Notes under the pieces: model-generated | Told to the model about the DNA's origin: nothing | What the model saw: only the letters and a program-made list of their open reading frames with translations | The model's database searches: none | Assembly (NCBI GenBank): GCA_910578285.1 | Contig: CAJTQL010000001.1 | Location: forward strand, 1-64,000 | Direction of reading: 5' to 3' | Source of the DNA: an uncultured Helicobacteraceae bacterium | GTDB lineage: Bacteria > Campylobacterota > Campylobacteria > Campylobacterales > Helicobacteraceae | Length of the DNA stretch: 64,000 nucleotides | Program-made: the position numbers and the translations under genes | In this document: positions 39,427 to 49,205 of the stretch, in pieces | Layout of the letters: every line of letters starts with the position of its first letter | Numbering within the stretch: position 1 is the stretch's first letter

Positions 39427-40494
39427 ATGGACAAAGCGAGCAAAGCGCCATTGCAGATAGCCTTTCCGCAACTCACACATTTTGTCTCTGTGGCTGGTTG
39501 AGCGGGCAAGATAGGTCCGGAGGACCTCACACAACTGCGTCCGCACCAAGCCCCCGATGCAGATGTGCTTGTGGGCTTTGAAGGTAGCGATGATGCTGCT
39601 GTGGTACAATTGACTGATACACTCGCAGCTGTACTCACGGTTGACTTCATCACACCTGTTGTTGATGACCCTTTTGCATTTGGCACAATCGCAGCAGCAA
39701 ATGCGTTAAGCGATGTGTTTGCGATGGGTGGCGAGGCAAAGAGCGCACTCAATGTACTTGCGTGGGACAAATGCAATATCGACAAGGGCTGTGTTCAAGA
39801 AATTTTGCGCGGAGGACTTAGCAAAATCAACGAATCAGGTGCGGCGCTTGTGGGCGGACACAGCATTGCTGACAAAGAACAAAAATATGGGCTAAGCGTG
39901 ATGGGAATTGTACATCCGCAACAAATCTGGCACAACAACACGCCGCAAATCGGCGATTCGCTCTTGCTCACCAAACCTCTTGGTAGCGGCATTTTGAGCA
40001 CAGCTATCAAATGTGGCAAGGCAAGCAAGAGTGAGATAGACGAGGTTACGCATGTGATGAGCACACTCAATCTCTATGCAGCACGCATCATGCGCGCCTT
40101 TGATGTGCATGCATGCACAGACATTACAGGTTTTGGGCTTGTGGGGCATGCCTTTGAAATGGCAGGGGGTGCAGAGGGAATCTTCGCCCTCAATCTCGAT
40201 TGCGGCGCTGTGCCGCTTATGGGCGGCGTCAAGGAGAGGCTGGCAAACGGAATCTTGCCCGGAGGGTCGAGCGCAAACCGCGAAGTACTCGGCAAATATG
40301 TGAACATTCAGAGCGACAATGCGCATACCTATGCTGATATTTTCTTTGACGCACAAACAAGCGGAGGACTTCTTTTTGCACTCCCAAGCACACAAGCGCC
40401 CAAAGCCTTGGAAGCATTGTACAAAGAAGGGATTATGGGCGCTTGTATTGGTGATGTGACACAACGAAAAAATTGGGCAATTGCGCTCGGATAA
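39427..40494 (+). CDS. selD: selenide, water dikinase SelD, itself a selenoprotein (UGA at 39499)
   Basis: Makes selenophosphate from selenide and ATP. The true start is ATG 39427 behind AAAAAGGAG; codon 25 is TGA in the context SVAG-(TGA)-AGKIGPEDL, exactly where SelD has its catalytic Cys or Sec (GCGCK/GUGxK). Translated through, the protein is 355 residues and continues without a break: GSDDAAVV, TDTLAAVLTVDFITPVVDDP, ANALSDVFAMGGEAKSALN, TDITGFGLVGHAFEMA, TSGGLLFALP. A conventional gene caller would begin downstream at 39565 and miss the active site. A hairpin 11 bases after the UGA fits a bacterial SECIS. SelA, SelB and tRNA-Sec must lie elsewhere. Confidence 0.92.
39513..39527 (+). promoter_or_regulatory. 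SECIS-like hairpin in selD
   Basis: AGGTCC, loop GGA, GGACCT: a perfect 6-bp stem beginning 11 bases after the UGA codon, the distance and size expected of bacterial SECIS elements recognised by SelB. Confidence 0.7.
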
Positions 40495-40504
40495 GGAGAT
40501 AAAT

Positions 40505-42340
40505 ATGAGATGGTTCTTTGCAGTTTTTTTCTTTCTTATAACTTGGATTCCGTTGCATGCGGCAGCAGAATATGACTTTGTGCCATTCTTTAATCTCTTG
40601 CGTCAGCTTGAAAATCTCAACCAACAAGATGGGGATTCGCACGCTGCACAAAAAGATGCCTTGCTTGCCAAGATTCCTGATAGCCTAGACACCAAAGACG
40701 ACAAGATGGCACTTCTTCAAGCTGCACTCAATAAAGATAAAAGCAATGTCGAAGCTGCATTGGAAAAATCAAAAAACAATCCAGCAACCACCTTGCGCTA
40801 TCAGATTCAAAATGCGCAAATTGACGCGCAAATTTTGATGTTCGATTGGCTCAAACACACGCTTGAATTACGCAAGCAAACCTACACACAAGAGCAAATT
40901 GGCAGCTCGATTCAATCTGTTTTGGCTTCGCTCGATGCACTCTATATCGAACAATACGAAGCTGCGTTATTTGATGTCCCTTCGGCGCAAAAAGCGGCAT
41001 TGACACAGCAGCTTAATCGCCTACGCAACGAAATTGCGAGCTACCATGAGGTTCTCAACTACCTCAACGCAAATAGTGCTCTTTTGGGCGATAGCTATCT
41101 TTTTGATTCGCTAGGTCTTGAAACATTCATCAATAAAATCGATTCTTTGATTCCTTTTTCATTTTGGAAATTCAATTTTGGCAAACTCATTGTTTGCATT
41201 GCCGTTCTTGCGCTTTTTTGGGGCTTTCGCAGGATTCTTGCTGTGGCAACCGTCAAGATTATTAGCTATATTTTTCACTACCAAGAAAGCATGGACAAAC
41301 AAACGATCATCATCAAAAATCTTGTGCGCCCATTGTCGTATATTCTCTTATTCAATGGATTTGATATTTGTTGGGAGATTATCTATTATCCGCAAAACCC
41401 ACCGGAATTGGTGAATAAAATATTCGATATTTTATATATCATCAGCACCGCTTGGTTTATTGTTACAATTATCGAATATTATGGAACAATTTTCCTCACG
41501 ACTTTTAGCCGCAAACGTTACAAAAACGTGCGCGCCGAAATCGTCAATCTTATCCTAAAAGTACTCTATTCTATTGTTGTCATTATCGCGATTTTAGCCA
41601 TTCTCGCACGGCTGGGTTTCAATATCACAACACTGGTTGCTTCGCTTGGAATCGGGGGGCTTGCCGTGGCGCTTGCAACAAAAGATATTCTTGCAAATTT
41701 CTTTGCATCTGTCATGATTCTTTTTGACAATGCGTTTTCTCAAGGAGATTGGATTTCGTGCAACAAAATCGAAGGCAATGTTGTCGAGATTGGCTTACGT
41801 CGCACAACGATTCGAACGTTTGATAATGCGCTTTTATTCGTGCCAAATTCTGTTTTTGTCAATGACGCAATTTGCAACTGGAATCGGCGTAAAGTGGGAA
41901 GGCACATTAAAATGACAATCGGATTAACATACGATGCAACAGCAGATAAATTGCAAAAATGTATCAACGACATCATTCACATGCTCGAGAATCATAAAGG
42001 AATTGCTAAAAAAAGTGATTATGCAGATGCAAGCACGTTGATGACGATTAAACAAGAGCTTGTCTCAATTGATGATTATGAAGGGAATAAAAGCACGATT
42101 GAAGTCTATCTCGATAATTTCGGCGATTCGACTATCGATATTTCTATCTCATGTTTCACCACCGCAATCTCAAAAGCCGCATGGGTAGAAACTAAACAAT
42201 CTATACTCTTTGAGATTATGCGTATTGTTCAAGACAATGGACTAAGTTTTGCTTTTCCATCTCAAAGCGTCTATGTTGAGAATCTGCCCAAAGATATTCA
42301 ACAATTGCTGCTTGATAGCCCGAACAAAAAAGAAGTTTAA
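40505..42340 (+). CDS. MscS family mechanosensitive channel with periplasmic coiled region
   Basis: 611 residues from ATG 40505 (MRWFFAVFFFLITWIPLHAA, a signal peptide), preceded by AAGGAGATAAAT. A ~180-residue helical periplasmic part follows, then several transmembrane helices and the MscS pore: LGFNITTLVASLGIGGLAVA, LATKDILANFF, DNAFSQGDWI, then the cytoplasmic beta and C-terminal domains (RHIKMTIGLTYDATADK). Opens under membrane tension to release solutes. Follows selD by 10 bases. Confidence 0.9.
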   Translation: MRWFFAVFFFLITWIPLHAAAEYDFVPFFNLLRQLENLNQQDGDSHAAQKDALLAKIPDSLDTKDDKMALLQAALNKDKSNVEAALEKSKNNPATTLRYQIQNAQIDAQILMFDWLKHTLELRKQTYTQEQIGSSIQSVLASLDALYIEQYEAALFDVPSAQKAALTQQLNRLRNEIASYHEVLNYLNANSALLGDSYLFDSLGLETFINKIDSLIPFSFWKFNFGKLIVCIAVLALFWGFRRILAVATVKIISYIFHYQESMDKQTIIIKNLVRPLSYILLFNGFDICWEIIYYPQNPPELVNKIFDILYIISTAWFIVTIIEYYGTIFLTTFSRKRYKNVRAEIVNLILKVLYSIVVIIAILAILARLGFNITTLVASLGIGGLAVALATKDILANFFASVMILFDNAFSQGDWISCNKIEGNVVEIGLRRTTIRTFDNALLFVPNSVFVNDAICNWNRRKVGRHIKMTIGLTYDATADKLQKCINDIIHMLENHKGIAKKSDYADASTLMTIKQELVSIDDYEGNKSTIEVYLDNFGDSTIDISISCFTTAISKAAWVETKQSILFEIMRIVQDNGLSFAFPSQSVYVENLPKDIQQLLLDSPNKKEV

Positions 42341-42352
42341 GCTTATGTTGGA

Positions 42353-42358
42353 TACAAT
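42353..42358 (+). promoter_or_regulatory. promoter -10 box for the OmpA-type lipoprotein
   Basis: TACAAT about 35 bases before ATG 42390. It lies in the 49-base gap after the MscS gene. Confidence 0.4.
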
Positions 42359-42389
42359 GCACGGGATTTTAAATTGCAAGGAGTATTCC

Positions 42390-43073
42390 ATGTTTAGCTT
42401 ATCTTTATTCTATCGTCAAAAAATTGTTGCACCTGTGGCATTGGGTTGTTCTGCATTGTTGCTCGCAGCTTGCACAACCAACCCAACAACAGGCGAAAGT
42501 CAAGTCAGTCGCACAGCTCTTGGTGCAGGTATTGCTGCAGTGGCAGGCGCAGGGATTGGCGCGCTTGCAAACAAAAAGAATCGTGCAAAAGGCGCGGCAA
42601 TTGGCGCAGGGATTGGCGCGCTTGCTGGCGGCGCAGTAGGCGCATATATGGACGTTCAAGACGCTAAACTTCGCAAACAGCTTGCAAGCACGGGCGTGAG
42701 TATTACACGTAGCGGTAATGATATTATCCTCAATATGCCCGGCGATATTACCTTCAAAACAGGGAGCGCTGATTTGAGTCCACAATTCTTTAGTACGCTC
42801 GATTCTGTCGCATCTGTCCTTGCAGAACACAACAAAACAATCGTAACCGTTGTTGGCTATACCGATAGCACAGGTTCAGCAGCAATCAACCAAACGCTTT
42901 CACAAAAACGTGCCAACACTGTTGCCCAATATCTCCAAACGCGCAAAATCCAAGCTGAACGTCTCGTAGTTGAAGGAATGGGAGCAAGCAACTTTATCGC
43001 CGACAATACGACTGAAGCAGGACGCGCGCAGAATCGACGTGTCGAGATTGCACTAAGCCCCATCACCAAGTAA
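42390..43073 (+). CDS. OmpA-family lipoprotein (YiaD-like)
   Basis: 227 residues from ATG 42390, with CAAGGAG before it. Signal peptide and lipobox (LLLAAC, Cys near 29), a glycine-zipper segment (GAGIAAVAGAGIGALA ... GAAIGAGIGALAGGAVGA), and a C-terminal OmpA domain (VTVVGYTDSTGSAAINQTLS, RANTVAQYL, RRVEIALSP) that binds peptidoglycan. Links outer membrane and cell wall. The glycine-zipper is usual in YiaD-type proteins. Confidence 0.92.
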   Translation: MFSLSLFYRQKIVAPVALGCSALLLAACTTNPTTGESQVSRTALGAGIAAVAGAGIGALANKKNRAKGAAIGAGIGALAGGAVGAYMDVQDAKLRKQLASTGVSITRSGNDIILNMPGDITFKTGSADLSPQFFSTLDSVASVLAEHNKTIVTVVGYTDSTGSAAINQTLSQKRANTVAQYLQTRKIQAERLVVEGMGASNFIADNTTEAGRAQNRRVEIALSPITK

Positions 43074-43108
43074 GCACACGTGCTTTCGGGTATTTTTGGA
43101 GGAAACTT

Positions 43109-43813
43109 ATGATACGACGTAAAAAAACCGAGTCGCAGCCTGCAAAACCAGCGCCTACCCTTGCGCGGTTGCCATTTCCTGCTTATATCTTTGATTTTGA
43201 TGGCGTGATTCTCGATGCTGTTTCTGTGCGCACAAAGGCTTTTTTGCATATCTTTCGCGACCACCCCAAAAAAGCACTCGATGAATTCAGCCAATACCAC
43301 CTCGCCAATGGCGGCGTCTCGCGATTTGTCAAAATTCGCTATTTTTTTGAGCAGATTCTCAAACAAGAGCTCGACAAAGAGACCGAAAAAAAATTGCTTG
43401 CCGAGTTTGGTCTCTTTGTGCGCAATAAACTCTATAATCAAGATTTGCTCATTGCAGATACGATAATGTTTATCGAGCATTTGCCTCCAAACCTCTCGTT
43501 ATTTATCGCCTCTGGTTCAGAGCAAACCGAATTGCGCTCACTTTGCGAATATCTTGGAATCGCCTCTTTTTTTACCAAAATCGTAGGCTCGCCCACACCA
43601 AAAGCACAAAATATCGCCGCACTGCTCCAAGAATTTTTTCTCACTCCTTCTGATGTCGTATTCATCGGAGATAGTCGCGGTGATTACGAAGCTGCACAGG
43701 CAAACAATGTCGCATTCTATGGTTACAACAATCTTGACCTTATGGGAATTGGCGATGGTTACATCGAACAATTTATTCCCCTCACCATCAAATGGAAAAA
43801 AACTCAAGTTTAG
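43109..43813 (+). CDS. HAD-superfamily phosphatase
   Basis: 234 residues. HAD motifs in order: DFDGVILDA near residue 29 (nucleophile Asp and acid Asp), ASGS near 129, Lys in SPTPKAQN, GDSRGDYEAA near 190. An alpha-helical cap lies between motifs I and II. Resembles phosphoglycolate phosphatase or beta-phosphoglucomutase relatives; substrate unknown. A basic N-terminal stretch precedes the domain. Ribosome site GGAGGAAA. Confidence 0.88.
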   Translation: MIRRKKTESQPAKPAPTLARLPFPAYIFDFDGVILDAVSVRTKAFLHIFRDHPKKALDEFSQYHLANGGVSRFVKIRYFFEQILKQELDKETEKKLLAEFGLFVRNKLYNQDLLIADTIMFIEHLPPNLSLFIASGSEQTELRSLCEYLGIASFFTKIVGSPTPKAQNIAALLQEFFLTPSDVVFIGDSRGDYEAAQANNVAFYGYNNLDLMGIGDGYIEQFIPLTIKWKKTQV

Positions 43814-43867
43814 TTATCAAAGTATTCCAAGAGGCAGCTAATGCTTTGGGTTTGGTAAAAAGTAGCT

Positions 43868-45274
43868 ATGGTTAGAAAGATATTGCTCATTCTTGATGGT
43901 GCGATTGCAACAGATTTTTTGTGCAACCTCTGTGGGCGCAGCACCCCCTACAATAGCTATTTGGTTGTATCTAAAGAACCGATAAAGACATCAAATGCGG
44001 GGGAGGATTTTGAATTTTTTGTATTTGACCCAACCTCGCCTAGCAAATTATTGAATCTCCTCTCTAAAGATATTCTCGATGCCCTGATTGTAATGGAAAA
44101 CTACACCGAAGGCATAGAAGTCTATCACATTTTGCGGAGCTATTCCAAACGCATGGCGATTGTTCTTTTGGGCGACAAATCCCCAAAAGAAGACAAGAAT
44201 CTGAGCCTTGTAACCGAGATTCCACTCGTAGCGGCGCATTTCATCGAAAAAGTCCCAAATATTCCAATTATTTCTAAAGATATTGGGATTCACAAAGGTG
44301 AGATTATGGAGGTAACCATTCCTTTTGGTAGCTCCTTTGCATACCGCACAATCGGTTCTATCACACAAAAAAAATGGAAAATCGTTGCCCTCTATCGTGA
44401 AGGCAAAATGATGCTTGCCAAATATTCCCTCACAATGCAACCCAACGATTCGCTCTTGCTCGTGGGCGAACCTTCAGTGTTGCTCGAAGTCTATCGGAGT
44501 ATCAAAGAAGAATCGGGGCAATTCCCGTTTCCTTTTGGCAAGAATCTTGTTCTTTATTGCGATTGCAGCGTTGAGAGTCACGAAGATGTCGACAGCGCGA
44601 TTAGCGAATCGCTTTTCCTACACAAACATTTCAAGGGGCGCAAGCTCTATATCCGAATCTTGCATTCAAGCACGCCCGAGCGCGTGCGCAAGATTCGCAC
44701 GCTCGAGACGAGCAAACTCGAGGTGATTGTGCAGTATTTTACAGCGCCACTTACCCAGATTTTGCAAGATGACAAAACAAAACTCGCAAGCGGGCTTGTG
44801 CTCATGCGGCAGAATCTCTTTACCAAACATGACGTGCGCAAGACACTCTATCATCTCAATGTCCCTGTATTGCGGCTTGGAGATAATCATTTTGAATCCA
44901 TGCAAGGCTGTGCCGTTGTACTCGATGATGGACAACAAAGCGAAAAAATTTCTGCTGTGGCATTTGATGTGGCAGCGCAGCTCAAACAGCCCGTGATTCT
45001 CTATGATTTCGCCCCCAATTTGCAATACCACACCAAAACAGTCGAGCATTTTGATAGTCTCGCAAAAATTTTCAAAGCACGATTGAATGTCATCAATACA
45101 GGAATGGAGAATCCCATTCTTTGGTTAATGTCCCATTCAGAGATTTTGGGTATATTTCCTTTTACAGAAGAAATGACAAATCGGCAGTTTTTGGGACCCT
45201 TTACAACCCATCTTGGCAAGCTTAGTCTCGATTTTATCGGTTCTCATAAGCTTTTTGTGCCTATCAGCGTATAA
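43868..45274 (+). CDS. conserved protein with TrkA-C-like domain (COG3400 type)
   Basis: 468 residues. N-terminal Rossmann-like half (KILLILDGAIATDFLC), then a TrkA-C-like segment around EVTIPFGSSFAYRTIGSI and LLLVGEPSVLLEVYR, then a second alpha/beta half. In H. pylori the protein before AroB (HP0282 from memory) has this form. It probably senses a nucleotide or ion; no target is proved. aroB starts nine bases after the stop. Confidence 0.75.
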   Translation: MVRKILLILDGAIATDFLCNLCGRSTPYNSYLVVSKEPIKTSNAGEDFEFFVFDPTSPSKLLNLLSKDILDALIVMENYTEGIEVYHILRSYSKRMAIVLLGDKSPKEDKNLSLVTEIPLVAAHFIEKVPNIPIISKDIGIHKGEIMEVTIPFGSSFAYRTIGSITQKKWKIVALYREGKMMLAKYSLTMQPNDSLLLVGEPSVLLEVYRSIKEESGQFPFPFGKNLVLYCDCSVESHEDVDSAISESLFLHKHFKGRKLYIRILHSSTPERVRKIRTLETSKLEVIVQYFTAPLTQILQDDKTKLASGLVLMRQNLFTKHDVRKTLYHLNVPVLRLGDNHFESMQGCAVVLDDGQQSEKISAVAFDVAAQLKQPVILYDFAPNLQYHTKTVEHFDSLAKIFKARLNVINTGMENPILWLMSHSEILGIFPFTEEMTNRQFLGPFTTHLGKLSLDFIGSHKLFVPISV

Positions 45275-45283
45275 GGACACACA

Positions 45284-46336
45284 ATGGATTCTATACACAT
45301 CACAACCCCGCATCGTTCCTACCCTATCCATTTTGGTGCATTAGCGCCAAAACTGCAGTTCAAAGGTAAGGTTTTGGTGGTGAGCAATAGTCGTGTGGGT
45401 GGGCTCTATCTCGATTTTTTACTGCCCAAAATCTCTGCTCCTGAAATCTGCATTTGCATCATTGAAGATGGCGAACACTACAAAACCTTTGAAAGTGTGC
45501 AACGGATTCTCGAAACGGCTTTTTTGCACAGACTCGATAGAAAATCTACGATGATAGCTCTTGGCGGCGGTGTTGTGGGCGATATTGTCGGTTTTGCAGC
45601 GGGAATTTTTATGCGCGGGATTGATTTTGTGCAGATTCCAACCACGCTGCTTGCGCAAGTTGACGCAAGCATTGGCGGCAAAACGGGAATCAACAACGTC
45701 TTTGGCAAGAATCTCATTGGGCTATTTCATCAGCCTGCGAGCGTACATATCGACCCATTCTTTTTGCACACCTTGCCTGCGCGCGAGTTTGCTGCTGGTG
45801 TTGCCGAGATTATCAAAATGGCTGTAACCTTTGATGCATCATTTTTTGAGTGGCTCTGGGAACATCACCTAAGCCTTGAAACGCAAGATTCCTTGCTCAC
45901 AGCGCTACGTGGCGCAATCTCCATCAAGCAACGTGTGGTTTGTCAAGACGAAAAAGAACAAGGTTTGCGCGCTGCACTCAACTATGGACATACCTTTGGA
46001 CATGTGATAGAAAAAGAGAGCGGCTATGGACACTATCTGCATGGTGAAGCTGTCAGTATGGGTATTGTGATGGTCAATGCGCTTGCTTGCAAACATGGCT
46101 GCCTCACAACAAGTGAAGCAGAGAGAATCTGCACACTTTTACAATCTTACAATCTCCCCACGCATTATAAAATCCTGAACAAACAGCAATTCTATCATTC
46201 TCTCTTTTTGGACAAAAAAACCGCCAATAACAAAATCAAATTTATCTTGCCCAATTCGATTGGTAATGTGCTTTTTTATGATAAATTTACCTATGAAGAG
46301 ATTATGAACGTATTGGAGCAATTTTGCGATTCGTAA
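45284..46336 (+). CDS. aroB: 3-dehydroquinate synthase AroB
   Basis: 350 residues. NAD and zinc features: EDGEHYKTFE, IALGGGVVGDIVGFAAG, IPTTLLAQVDASIGGKTGINN, LNYGHTFGHVIE, YLHGEAVSMGIVM. Second step of the shikimate pathway. Overlaps the following MscS gene by 13 bases. Confidence 0.96.
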   Translation: MDSIHITTPHRSYPIHFGALAPKLQFKGKVLVVSNSRVGGLYLDFLLPKISAPEICICIIEDGEHYKTFESVQRILETAFLHRLDRKSTMIALGGGVVGDIVGFAAGIFMRGIDFVQIPTTLLAQVDASIGGKTGINNVFGKNLIGLFHQPASVHIDPFFLHTLPAREFAAGVAEIIKMAVTFDASFFEWLWEHHLSLETQDSLLTALRGAISIKQRVVCQDEKEQGLRAALNYGHTFGHVIEKESGYGHYLHGEAVSMGIVMVNALACKHGCLTTSEAERICTLLQSYNLPTHYKILNKQQFYHSLFLDKKTANNKIKFILPNSIGNVLFYDKFTYEEIMNVLEQFCDS

Positions 46337-47952
46337 TCATCTATCTGCTTGGAATCGGGCTGCTGCTTGCCAACACAAACAAACAAAACAATGCGGCGCT
46401 CATGCTTTCGCAAAACAACATTCTCCTCTCACTCGCATCTATTGACCGCTATTTGAACGATTCGAGCAATGCATGGAGCAAACAATATGCCAACTACAAA
46501 ACCTATCTCGATGTCGTCCGCTCGCTCCAAAATGCCGAACAAGAGCTCAACGGGCTCGCGCAATCGCCCCAAAGCCAAATGGAACGTTCAATGCTCGAAC
46601 GTGAGATTGAGACGCTCAAGCAGCAAAAAGATTTGCTCGCAAACTTCAAAGACAATCCCTATGCAGAGATCATCTCGCCCATGATTTCCGAGCGCAATTT
46701 CCATGTCAGCAATCCAATCCTTATCATTCAAGGCGTCGGCTATATCAAACAGCTTCACGCTGAAAGCAAACGTCTAACAGCCAATTTCAAAGCGCTCAAA
46801 TCCCTCAATCAGCAGCTCACAGAAAAGGCAAAGCTTCTCAATGAACTCCAAGAAATTGGCAGCCCTGATGATATTCTTGGTGGGGGACGCACGATTGCTG
46901 AAGAGTTGCAAACAACGCAGGCAATGCTTGAGGATCTTGTCTCGACTTCCCAAGTTTTTGCTACAACGCTTGATTTGTACCAAAATAAAGCGGAAGATGA
47001 GATTGGACAAATCACTGCCGAAATTACCGACCAAGTCATCAAAGCAACCATTGTTGGGTTGATTGTGCTGCTATCGATTCTTATCGCATTCATGCTCAAG
47101 CTCGGAATCCGCCGCTACATCACAAGTAACGAACGTAGCTACACAATGAGCAAGATTGTGAATTATATCAACATCATCATCATCGTACTGATTGTGTTAT
47201 TTTCCTATCTCGAAAATGTAACATATCTTGTCGCTTTTTTGGGGTTTGCATCTGCTGGGCTTGCAATCGCAATGAAAGATTTGTTCATGTCTGTGCTTGG
47301 CTGGTTTGTGATTGTCGTGGGCGGCAGCGTGCATGTGGGCGACAGAATCCGTGTCGTGAAAGATGGCGCAATCTACATCGGCGATGTGCTCGACATTTCG
47401 CTATTGCGAATCACGATTCACGAAGGCATCACATTACTGACATACATGGAAAATCGCCGCGCAGGGCGTATCATCTTTATCCCAAATAATTATATCTTTA
47501 CAACAATGATTGCCAACTACACACATGGAAGCATGAAAACCGTTTGGGATGGAATCGACATTACCATTACCTTCGATTCAAATCATAAAAAAATGGTGCA
47601 AATCTGCACTGATATTGCGAAACATTATGCCAAAGGCTATACCGACATCACACGCAAGCAGCTCAACCTCTTACGCGACCGCTACTCATTGCGCAACACC
47701 AATGTTGAACCACGTGTGTTTACGATGATTGAAGCAAATGGAATTCGGATTTCGCTATGGTATCAAACCAATGCCTATGCCACATTGCCGCTGCATAGCA
47801 CGATTTGTGGCGAAATCATTGATGCCATCAAAAATGAAGATGACATCACCATAGCCTACCCAACAACAACAGTGCGCGCACCCAAAGACGCGCCACCAAA
47901 CGATGGCGCAATCCCTCCAACGCAACTCAATGCACCACATGGAGACGCATAA
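46324..47952 (+). CDS. second MscS family channel
   Basis: 542 residues, start TTG 46324 inside the end of aroB. Signal-like N-terminus, a helical periplasmic region (~220 residues with coiled segments), then membrane helices and the MscS pore core (FLGFASAGLAIAMKDLFMSVLGW, GSVHVGDRIRV). C-terminal cytoplasmic domain ends in a Pro/Ala-rich tail. Same place after aroB as in H. pylori. Differs clearly from the channel at 40505, which is not a recent duplicate. Confidence 0.9.
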   Translation: MRFVIIYLLGIGLLLANTNKQNNAALMLSQNNILLSLASIDRYLNDSSNAWSKQYANYKTYLDVVRSLQNAEQELNGLAQSPQSQMERSMLEREIETLKQQKDLLANFKDNPYAEIISPMISERNFHVSNPILIIQGVGYIKQLHAESKRLTANFKALKSLNQQLTEKAKLLNELQEIGSPDDILGGGRTIAEELQTTQAMLEDLVSTSQVFATTLDLYQNKAEDEIGQITAEITDQVIKATIVGLIVLLSILIAFMLKLGIRRYITSNERSYTMSKIVNYINIIIIVLIVLFSYLENVTYLVAFLGFASAGLAIAMKDLFMSVLGWFVIVVGGSVHVGDRIRVVKDGAIYIGDVLDISLLRITIHEGITLLTYMENRRAGRIIFIPNNYIFTTMIANYTHGSMKTVWDGIDITITFDSNHKKMVQICTDIAKHYAKGYTDITRKQLNLLRDRYSLRNTNVEPRVFTMIEANGIRISLWYQTNAYATLPLHSTICGEIIDAIKNEDDITIAYPTTTVRAPKDAPPNDGAIPPTQLNAPHGDA

Positions 47953-49205
47953 TGCCAAGAGTCTTTTTCAAAACTTTCGGTTGCCGCACAAACCTCTTTG
48001 ATACAGCCGTGATGCGCAGCAATCTGCAACATTTTGCAATCGCCTCAAACGAAGAAGAAGCCGACATCATCATCGTCAATTCCTGCACCGTAACCAATGC
48101 GTCAGATAGTGGCGTGCGCAATTATGTCCGCCGCGCCCACACGCTTGGCAAAAAAATCTTCCTGACAGGTTGTGGCGCAACCACACAAGGCAAAGAACTC
48201 TTTGAACAAAAACTCGTCTTTGCTGTGTTTTCGCATGCGCTCAAAGAACAAATTGATTCGCTCCTGCAAAGCGCCGAGCCTTTTTGTCGCCTTTTGCCCG
48301 AAACGGCGCTTGATTCGACACTTGTTGGCGATTTTGTTGGCAAAAGCCGCGCGTTTGTCAAGATTCAAGAAGGTTGCGATTTTGCTTGTAGTTATTGCAT
48401 TATCCCCCAAGTACGCGGTGCGGCGCGTTCGTTTGAGCCACACACAATCCTTGAACAGATTCGCCTTCTAGCTTCGCGCGGATTTAGCGAATTTGTGCTC
48501 ACAGGCACAAACACGGGCAGCTATGGACGCGCTAAACAAGACAAAGATAAGCCAACACTCGCGCACCTCATTCGCAAGATTGCACAAATTGAGGGCGTGA
48601 GACGTATTCGGATCGGCTCGCTTGAACCAAGCCAAATCGATTCAGAATTGTTTGAACTCTTGGGCGAATCGTTTATGGCAAAACATCTGCATATTGCGCT
48701 GCAACACACACACAATACGATGCTAGAAATCATGAATCGCCGCAATCGATTCGAGAATGACTACGAACAATTGCATGCAATCGCGCGTCTTGGCTATGCG
48801 ATTGGCAGCGATTTTATCGTTGGGCACCCGGGCGAAACAGAATCCATCTTCGCACAGGCGCTAGAAAATCTTGCCTCTTTGCCGCTCACACATCTCCACC
48901 CCTTTGTCTACTCACCACGTAACAACACGCCCTCAAGCACACTTGCCCAAACGATTAGCGGCGATGTTGCCAAAGCGCGACTGCATACGCTCAAACAACT
49001 TGTTGATTCAAACAATTATCAATTCCGTCAAAAACTCCAAGCAAAGGGTGTCGCGCTGCGTGTGTTGGTTGAAGGTAAGGACGATAGCAAGAATGGACTC
49101 GACCAATTCTTCAATCGAATCCATTTCAAACACATGCCCGTGAATGTTGGCGATTGGGTATTTGTGGACAATTATCAAGTCAAAAAGGAGGGGAATTATG
49201 CGTAA
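47952..49205 (+). CDS. mtaB: tRNA t6A37 methylthiotransferase MtaB
   Basis: 417 residues. N-terminal UPF0004 domain with three Cys (FGCRTN, NSCTVTN, GCGATT), radical SAM motif CDFACSYC, LTGTNTGSYG, and a TRAM-like end. Converts t6A to ms2t6A at position 37 of tRNAs. MtaB rather than MiaB or RimO is favoured by FKTFGCRTN and by H. pylori synteny. Starts on the last base of the channel gene. Confidence 0.93.
   Translation: MPRVFFKTFGCRTNLFDTAVMRSNLQHFAIASNEEEADIIIVNSCTVTNASDSGVRNYVRRAHTLGKKIFLTGCGATTQGKELFEQKLVFAVFSHALKEQIDSLLQSAEPFCRLLPETALDSTLVGDFVGKSRAFVKIQEGCDFACSYCIIPQVRGAARSFEPHTILEQIRLLASRGFSEFVLTGTNTGSYGRAKQDKDKPTLAHLIRKIAQIEGVRRIRIGSLEPSQIDSELFELLGESFMAKHLHIALQHTHNTMLEIMNRRNRFENDYEQLHAIARLGYAIGSDFIVGHPGETESIFAQALENLASLPLTHLHPFVYSPRNNTPSSTLAQTISGDVAKARLHTLKQLVDSNNYQFRQKLQAKGVALRVLVEGKDDSKNGLDQFFNRIHFKHMPVNVGDWVFVDNYQVKKEGNYA

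Noticed and set aside
39390..39785. Minus-strand frame of about 130 residues across the start of selD
   Set aside because: It is the shadow of selD; the plus frame is homologous to SelD on both sides of the UGA.
43074..43100. Terminator after the OmpA-type lipoprotein
   Set aside because: The AGCAC/GTGCT stem is too short with almost no loop, although a few T follow.
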